From Siphonodentalium dalli (taxonomy: Eukaryota; Mollusca; Scaphopoda; Gadilida; Siphonodentaliidae), in assembly GCA_032622095.1 (NCBI GenBank), contig CP136061.1, positions 262,850,077-262,914,076 of the forward strand: 64,000 nucleotides of DNA. Direction: 5' to 3'. The notes beneath the pieces are model-generated. The model did not search any database, was not told where the DNA came from, and worked only from the letters and a program-made list of their open reading frames with translations. The position numbers and the translations under genes are program-made. This document shows positions 57,241 to 64,000 of the stretch, piece by piece (within the stretch, counting starts at the first letter, position 1; every line of letters begins with the position of its first letter).

Positions 57241-60079
57241 TCTATATCTATATTTGCGAATGTCTGTCTGTCTGTCTGTCTGTCTGTGTTCTATAGAAAT
57301 TCACAGGGGACCATCTAGATGATGCCAAAGGGGTCTACTAGGGGTAGCTTTTTACGAGAAAGATAATGGTCGGGGTTAGAATTTTCTAAAGTGACGCCGT
57401 TGTTGTCAGGGGCAGAAAAGGGGGAGGGGCAGAAAAAAAATTTGTCGCCGATTGCCACCAAACTTATATATAATCATCCCCATAATATGAGGAATATAAT
57501 GGCGTGGTTTAAATATGGCAAAAGTCGCGCCGTTCGCGTCAGGGGTGCCCGGAGGGGGGGGGGGGCAGATTATTTTTCTCTCGCCGATTGCCACGAAACT
57601 TACATATAATCATCCCCATGATATGAAAAATCAACGGTGTGGTTTAAATTTGTCAAAAGTGGCGTCGTTTGAGCCAGGGATGAACGGAAGGGGAGAGGGG
57701 CACCAAAATTGATAAAACTAATTTTAGCGCCGATTTCCACCAAATTTATATATATTCTTCTTCATGATACAAGAAATCTAATTGTGCGATTTAACAATGC
57801 CAAATTGTTGTTTTTGGATGAGAGATTGGGAGGGGGTGGGCACTAATTTTGATAATAAGTCGCCGATTGCCACCACACTTATACAAAATCACCCCCATGG
57901 TATGAGGAGTCTAATGGTGTGGCTTTTATCTGTCAAATGTGGCCTCATTCGAGTCAGGGTTGCATTGAAAGGGACAGGGGCACCAAAATTGATGCACAAT
58001 TTTTTTAGCGCCAATTTCCACCAAATTGATACACGTTCTTATCCATGATACGAGGAATCTAATCGTGACTTAAAGACGCCATAGTGGTGCTGTTTGTGTG
58101 AGAGATGGGGAGGGGAGGGATTGGCACCAAATTTGATAAAAAAAATTGTTTAGTCGCCGATTATCACCAAACTTATAAACAATCATCTCCATGATATCAG
58201 GAGTGTAATCGTGTGGTTTTAGGATGTCACAAGTGGGGCCATTCGAGTCAGTGGCGTATAGAGATGAGTGGGACATAAAAAAAAAATCTATATGTTTAGT
58301 GCCGATTTCCACCAGATTGATACATATTCTTCTCCGTGATACGAGGAATCTTATCGTGTGGTTTAGATACACCAAATTGGTGCCCTATGGGTGAGATATA
58401 TGGGGACCTTAATTTTGATACGAATTTGTATAGTCGCCAATTTTCACCAATTTCATAGATATGCATCTCTAATCTCTAATGAGTCTTAGTGTGTGTAGCT
58501 TGAGTCCGAAATAGGGACGGGAGGGTCACCAAAACTGATACAAAATATTTTTAGTACCAATTACCATCAAATTCAGACACGTTCTTCTCAAATGATACAA
58601 GAAATAAAAGCGTGCTGTCTGTCTGTCTTTTTGTCTGTATGTGTGCGTTCTATATATAACTTCTCGCGGTACAATCGAATGGCACCAAGGCGTTCTAAGA
58701 GGGGTAATTTTTAACAAGGAAGATAATGGTGCGGGTTAAAATTTTCTAAAATGACGCTGTTGGTGGGATGGGAAATTAAAAAAATATGGTGAAATAGTTT
58801 TGTCGCTGATTTCCACCAAACGAATACATAATCATCTTCCCAATATGGTGTTGTTCGCGTCAGCGTTGCATCAACAATTGATTTAATAAACCAAATTCCA
58901 CCAAATTCATACACTTTTTTCTCTAATGATATACCATGAATTAAATCACATTTGGTGTCGTTTGCGTCACGGATGGCGAGCGGATATGCACTATCATTGA
59001 TAATTCTTGCTATTCGCCGATATCCACATATAAGATATATACAGTCACCAGGCCATCTCCATATCATTTTAAGTAGTTGGGCGTTCACATTTCACAATCC
59101 CGACATATGGTGACCCACATAAGTCACTTGAACAATTATATCTTCTTAACAGTCATATTTATATGGGAATGGCAATCAAGGCATTCACACAATGAGCTAG
59201 CAAAAAGAGATAACTAGAAGAAGCATTAAACGTATATGTATCATTCTATTGAAGAGATACATATATTCGTGCAAACTGAGAGACCTCGAACCGTCAGAGG
59301 ATTGCATATATATAATAACAAAATTTAGTGTGTTCCATTCAATACAGTTTCCACAAAAAGTTACAATTTGTCAACAGACATGGAAGGCCTGTTCAAAAAT
59401 AGTGGTCACAGTGTGCAGTCAAATATAGTTTCTTCTGATATACAAGAAAATGCAGTTAGTATCACAAGACTTTTCAGGATCCTACCAATACTGACATCTG
59501 ACAAGGGTTTTAGAACAGACTCATCGACTGACATAAACAACTCAAAATCTCGCTCTGTGCCTGGCACATGTAGCTGATATATGTGTGAAGCAACATTTCG
59601 TTTAAACTAAGAATATTTAGCCAATATATAGCACCATGAACAGATGAGCACCTGGGAATTTCTTTGAAACATCTGTATCTTCGTGGAGATATGATAGCCA
59701 GGTGTCATCGAGATCTTAGTTCAACCCACTAGATTGATTGATACATCTCAATATGTAAAACCCAATTATCATCTTTTATCGAACTAATGTGTTTATGATG
59801 TTCATGTATCATATTATAACGTCTAATGTATACGCAGTTGTAAATAAATAAATACTTCATTATTGGTGGAACGGATTAATCGCGATTAGATAAACAGAAT
59901 GACAATTGACAAGGTGAGCCACTACTTATATTCCATGACTGTAATAATCATGTGTTGTGATGCTATTTGAATATACAATTTATGAGAAAACGTATAACAC
60001 TTTAAGCAAGAGCATTCTCTATTCCCAACAAATATCCACAGCATACATTAACCTGGGCAACGCCGGGTAACCCTGCTAG
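57241..60079 (+). mobile_element. Non-autonomous Helitron, 2839 bp, with verified empty site
   Basis: 5' end TCTATATCTATATTTGCG; TCTG microsatellite at about 57262-57287; 3' hairpin around CCTGGGCAACGCCGGG (60052-60067) and CTAG at 60076-60079. It sits between A (57240) and T (60080). B1 has the same sequence uninterrupted at 38162/38163, so there is no target duplication, as expected for a Helitron. The interior is diverged blocks with ATCATCCCCATGATATGA-like motifs, and a second TCTG run near 58614. No Rep/helicase gene. Confidence 0.85.
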
Positions 60080-60107
60080 TAGTCTATATAGACCCTGAGA
60101 ATTCATT
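60080..60107 (+). repeat. B2 repeat, last segment and right end of the Ngaro-like element
   Basis: TAGTCTATATAGACCCTGAG to ATTCATT, matching the end of B1 (38163-38190). Confidence 0.85.
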
Positions 60108-60674
60108 AAATTAAGTTTTTATCCCTTCTAATTAATGGGGCCGACCTCTCTGGGGCCGACTTCACGCGGGGCCGTCTTCGAATGGGGCCGACTTCGCGCG
60201 AGGCAGACTTCTCCTGTATTCGGGGAAATCCACTGTGCACCCCGAGGGGAATCCCCATCTGGACAACAACGTTGATTGGTTTACAAAAAGTACCGGTTTA
60301 GTCCCTGTATTGGGAGAGTGGCTAAAATGCAAGCTTGGCGCCAAGCTTGGCAGTTTTTAAGGCAGGTGACTAAAGGACAAGCTTGGCGTTTTCAAATTTT
60401 TAAAAAGCCTTTTAAACGCTGTTTTCGGGTGAATTATGCGGGAATAGCACCAGTTAATTACTTATATGGCCCATTTTCTTAAATTAATCGACAATAGTGG
60501 CAGTAATGTCCCCGATTGGTTGGTTAATAGGGGGCGTGGTCACAAAATCAAAACATCGTCTTTTTACGCAGATTTCTTGTCGGTTTTTGGTCGATTTCTC
60601 TTTTTAAACATCAGTTGGACTCAGTTTTTTATTCAAAACATGTTGAATGGTTATCATTTATCACTCTCATAGTC
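60108..60674. other. Unassigned sequence with GGGGCCGACTTC repeats
   Basis: Four short copies of a GGGGCCGACTTC-like motif at about 60138-60200, and several GCTTGGCG motifs that foreshadow the next array. No gene. Confidence 0.5.
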
Positions 60675-61325
60675 GAGCTTGGCGGTTTTGAACATTATAT
60701 GCGAAGAATTTTTGACTTTTAGATGACCGACCACCGAACCGCCAAGCTCGAATAAAAAATCAAAATATTAAGCTGAATTTTCGCCGATTTCTCGTTTCTA
60801 AAACACGTTCCATCTAGTTTTTATGTAAAAACGTGTAAAATGATTATCATTCTTCACAAATATAATCGGGCTTGGCGGTTTTGAACATTATATACAAAGA
60901 TTTTTTGACTTTTAGATGACCGACCACCGAACCGCCAAGCTCGAATAAAAAATCAAAATATTAAGCTGAATTTTCGCCGATTTCTCGTTTCTAAAACACG
61001 TTCCAACTAGTTTTTATGTAAAAACATGTAAAATGATTATCATTCGTCACAAATATACTCGAGCTTGGCGGTTTTGAATATTTTATATTAAGAAGTTTTG
61101 ACATTTGATGACCGACCACCGAACCGCCAAGCTCGAATTTTAAATCAAAATATGAAGCTGAATTTCCTGAGATTTCTCGTTTCTAAAACATGCCCCAGCT
61201 ATTTTTCATGTAAAAACATGTAAAATGATTATCGTTCTTCACATATATACTCGAGCTTGGCGGTTTTTAACATTGAGTACTTAGAATTTTCGACTTTTAT
61301 ATGACCGCACACCGAACCGCCAAGC
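60675..61325. repeat. 193-bp tandem array, each unit carrying a hairpin
   Basis: Hairpins GAGCTTGGCGGTTTT ... GAACCGCCAAGCTC start at 60675, 60868, 61061 and 61253, a period of 192-193. Each pair is spaced about 50 bases. The A/T-rich linker (AAATGATTATCATTC) is also conserved. Confidence 0.88.
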
Positions 61326-61664
61326 CAAGGCAAAATGATACCCAGACCAAACCGAGGCAAAATGATACCCACCAAATATTGTCAACGTGTACCCATTAAT
61401 GATCGTCCATGCAACTAATCAAACTTGTTCAATTATGTTATGTTCTTGTTTCGATGTAGCATTGTGATTTAAATGGCACGTGTGTGGAACGGTCACAATG
61501 ATAATATACATGAATTCCAGAGGGCAAACTGTAATATAATTTAATTCTCCATCCACATTAAATTATTATTATTATTATTTGTTTTTTGGGGGGGGGGATT
61601 TGACCAGGAGGATTTGAAAGGACCTGAGGCGTCATTCTTTCTTTCTTTTTAGTGTAAACATATT
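61326..61664. other. Unassigned sequence
   Basis: Two copies of GGCAAAATGATACCCA near 61328-61372 and an ATT trinucleotide run near 61562. No gene. Confidence 0.45.
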
Positions 61665-61670
61665 TTTATT
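61665..61670 (-). terminator. Possible polyadenylation signal
   Basis: AATAAA on the minus strand, about 220 bases past the stop codon of the exon at 61893-62044. Confidence 0.4.
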
Positions 61671-61892
61671 TCCAACATAACATAATATACAGATGATACA
61701 AAATTAATATGCAAAATAGAAGAGAATCAGAATCAGAATTCAATTAATCTCAAATCGTCGTACATGTTGACATAACAGAGACAAATATATGTCACTCACA
61801 TCAGTGCTATAATAAATAATATTTAGTAAAATGTCCGAAATGTGATCTCGTAAAGTATAGCAAAATAAACCGACTTGACACATATTTTTGGT

Positions 61893-62044
61893 TTATATTT
61901 TCTCCACACTTCCAATCTGCTCGGGGAGAATGTGGGTAGGGCAGAGGACGGTGTGCCTTTGACCGTTTCTGTAAAGTTGTATACTCTTAAACATCTTTGT
62001 CTTTAAGAAAATAGCAGCGGTGTACTTCTTCTTCACATTTAATC
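61893..62044 (-). CDS. Terminal exon of an unrecognised host gene (partial)
   Basis: Preceded on the minus strand by the 3' splice site ATTTTTTCCAG (62045-62055). Translates as LNVKKKYTAAIFLKTKMFKS and onward, ending QIGSVEKI and a stop (61893-61895). It joins in phase to the exon at 62484-62661: the split Gly codon gives VIRG-LNVKKK. Lys-rich, no motif that I know. A protein C-terminus. Confidence 0.6.
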
Positions 62045-62483
62045 CTGGAAAAAATATATTTACATGTAAATGGTTACTATATATGACACACTGAATTTGC
62101 ATATTATACAAAAGTGATTGGGGCAGTCGCATTGAGATATTTAACATGATTTGAGTTATGGTGGAACAAAAAGGAAGCAGATAGTGTTGCACTGTGTTCG
62201 GGACAGCAAAATGCATTGAAAGAAGAAACTGAAGAAGGAGAAAGAAAGTAGAAGAGATATGCACGAGACGGGGGGTGGGTGGGTCACTCATACTGTAAAC
62301 AGTTTGCATCCATAAAAAAATAAGTAAATAAACATTCAGTTACTGTGGCGATACATACTGTTTGCACCACGATACGATTATCGCCATGTCTCTATACGAC
62401 AATGAACTATACATATTCACATTAAGCACATGGACATGCTTTCATTTCTTTATTAAAAGATAACTATTGATAGTTTGGATTAC
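62045..62483 (-). other. Intron between the two host exons
   Basis: 439 bases with donor GAG|GTAATC and acceptor TTTTTTCCAG|GA on the minus strand. Confidence 0.6.
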
Positions 62484-62661
62484 CTCTTATTACACGGTCA
62501 AGTGCCGATCGTTCACACGTGATTAAGTGCACATACGTTCTACCCATCTTCTTCACGCCAACATCGAGAATGGACAGAACATTCTCCCATTTTGTCATAT
62601 GGACTAGCTGGTCCGTTCTTTTTGGTTCAAAGATGGTGTATTCCATCTCTACTGGGTTTAC
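62484..62661 (-). CDS. Internal exon of the same unrecognised host gene (partial)
   Basis: 178 bases between acceptor CTCTCGTTTCAG|GTAAAC (from 62662) and donor AAGAG|GTAATC (at 62483). It encodes VNPVEMEYTIFEPKRTDQLV, then HMTKWENVLSILDVGVKK and MGRTYVHLITCERSALDRVI. The codon use and composition look like real protein, unlike the repeat-derived frames elsewhere. Together the exons give a roughly 110-residue C-terminus. I do not recognise the family. Upstream exons must lie beyond the satellite at 62795. Confidence 0.6.
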
Positions 62662-62794
62662 CTGAAACGAGAGAATAACAGTTTTAGAAGTAAGACATGG
62701 CAAGTACATTGAAGTTCAAAGTGATATATTCACAAAATAATTCACGACTGTACATGATATCGCTCTCGTTTACGGGTGTACCTAAAACGCTGAA

Positions 62795-64000
62795 TCAGCA
62801 GCTGATCAGCAGGTTATCACCTAAAACGCTGATCAGCAGATTTCCCGATTTTAGTTTAACTCAAATATAACGTTGATGGCGGGTTGTAGGTTGTGCAAAT
62901 GGCACGTAGAATATGTGTTATATACCAATACAACAAGGAGACACATTTAGACCGCCCGTCCTGTCCGTTCAGCAGTTCAAAATCCCGATCAGCAGTTCAT
63001 ATCGAGCAGATCAGCAGATTATCACCTAAAACGCTGATCTGCAGATTTTCCGAGTTTAGTTTAACTCAAATATAACGGCGATGGCGGGTTGTAGGTTGTG
63101 CAAATGGCACGTAATACATGTGTTATATGCCAATACAGGAAGGGGACACATTTTGACCACCCTCTATGCCCGTTCAGCAGTTCAAAATCCGTTCAACAGT
63201 ACGGCAGCTACAGTTCAGTAGATTATCGCAAACGCTGTTTAACTCAATAGTAACGAAGTTAGTTGAGTTTAGGTGGTGCAAATGACTTGTAATTAATGGG
63301 ACATAACCAGGTACATGGATAAAAAGCCATTTGGCCGACGCCCACCCCAGATCAGCAGTTCAAAATCCCGTTCAGCAGTTCATATCGAGCAGTTCAGCAG
63401 ATTCCCCGAAGGCGGTTTAACCGAATTTTAACGAAGATAGTCGGGAATGTGTTGTGCAAATGACATTATATCGATGGTCCATAACAAAATACAAGAAGAA
63501 AACACGACTTGGCCGACATAAACCCCAGATCAGCAGTTCAAAAGCCCGTTCAGCACTCTATTTGGGGCAGTTCAGCAGAATCTCCAAAATTCAGTTTAAC
63601 TGATTTTTAACAAAGATATTCTGGTATAGGTGATGCAAATGGCATTTTATCGATGGCTCATAAGCAAGTACATGGACAGAAAACCATTTGGCCGACGTTC
63701 ACCCCAGATCAGCAGTTCAAAATCCCGTTCAGCAGTTCATATCGAGCAGTTCAGCAGATTCCCCGAAGGCGGTTTAACCGAATTTTAACGAGGATAGTCG
63801 GGTATGTGTTGTGCAAATGACATTATATCGATGGTCCATAACAAAATACAGTAAGAAAACACGAATTGGCCGACATACACCCCAGATCAGCAGTTCAAAA
63901 TTCCGAGTTTAGTTTAACTCAAATATAACGACGATGGCGGGTCGTAGGTTGTGCACATTATTAACTTTAGATCTGTACATGCCCGAATATTTGATATAGC
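62795..64000. repeat. Tandem array of about 180-200-bp units
   Basis: About six diverged units sharing CAGCAGTTCAAAATCCCG, CATATCGAGCAGTTCAGCAG and a TTTAACTCAAATATAACG part, recurring near 62975, 63175, 63355, 63530, 63710 and 63890. It continues out of the window. Confidence 0.85.

Larger units (their letters stand above)
28607..60107 (+). mobile_element. Ngaro-like tyrosine-recombinase retrotransposon with nested insertions
   Basis: Split direct repeats frame the element: A1 (28607-28900), then ORFs, B1 (37955-38190), A2 (38191-38484) and B2 (38575-60107, interrupted twice). This A1...B1A2B2 order is the Ngaro type of the DIRS order. Gag-like ORF, RT/RNase H, tyrosine recombinase and an SGNH hydrolase lie in that order on the plus strand, and no adenine methylase ORF is seen, which also favours Ngaro over DIRS. 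All ORFs are broken. The inserts are a solo LTR (30208-30941), a foldback element with a gypsy inside (38671-57128) and a Helitron (57241-60079). Confidence 0.85.

Noticed and set aside
62893-63075. 60-codon frame in the terminal satellite
   Set aside because: Not conserved between satellite units.

Overview
The window reads as animal nuclear DNA, most likely from a marine invertebrate. Repeats fill almost all of it: Ty3/gypsy LTR retrotransposons, a tyrosine-recombinase (Ngaro/DIRS-type) retrotransposon, Helitrons, a tRNA-derived SINE, palindromic MITE-like elements and several satellites. Spliceosomal exon boundaries are visible in one fragment. There are no bacterial operons and I cannot name the phylum. 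Only one piece of probable host gene is supported: two minus-strand exons at 61893-62661.

Layout. 1-10123: a 6.8 kb unit and most of a second copy. The unit holds a TIR element with a pair of palindromes, a SINE and a large inverted satellite. A 100-N scaffold gap follows (10124-10223). 10224-18573: palindromic MITE-like elements, a repeat family rich in GTCCGACC motifs, and Helitron ends, including two head-to-tail Helitrons at 16507-17953. 18574-26557: a damaged Ty3/gypsy element (minus strand, 802-bp LTRs, 4-bp TSD) inside that repeat family. 26938-28351: a 5' Helitron fragment.

28607-60107: one Ngaro-like element with A1 - ORFs - B1 - A2 - B2 split direct repeats. It carries broken gag, RT/RNase H, tyrosine recombinase and SGNH hydrolase genes. 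Its B2 repeat has been hit twice: by an 18.5 kb foldback element (38671-57128, TA duplication), which itself holds an intact-looking 10.2 kb Ty3/gypsy element (45518-55677), and by a Helitron (57241-60079, clean A|T insertion). The undisturbed B1 copy proves both insertions. 60675-61325 and about 62795-64000 are further tandem repeats.

The most interesting item is in the young Ty3/gypsy element. Its LTRs are equal in length and look identical. At the gag-pol junction it has a canonical -1 slippery heptamer, TTTAAAC, one codon before the gag stop. Six bases further on there is a predicted three-stem pseudoknot, laid out like the coronavirus frameshift signal. A second point is a pair of 540-bp inverted arms in the leader of the Ngaro-like element; each carries a TISU/YY1-type start codon followed by a splice donor.
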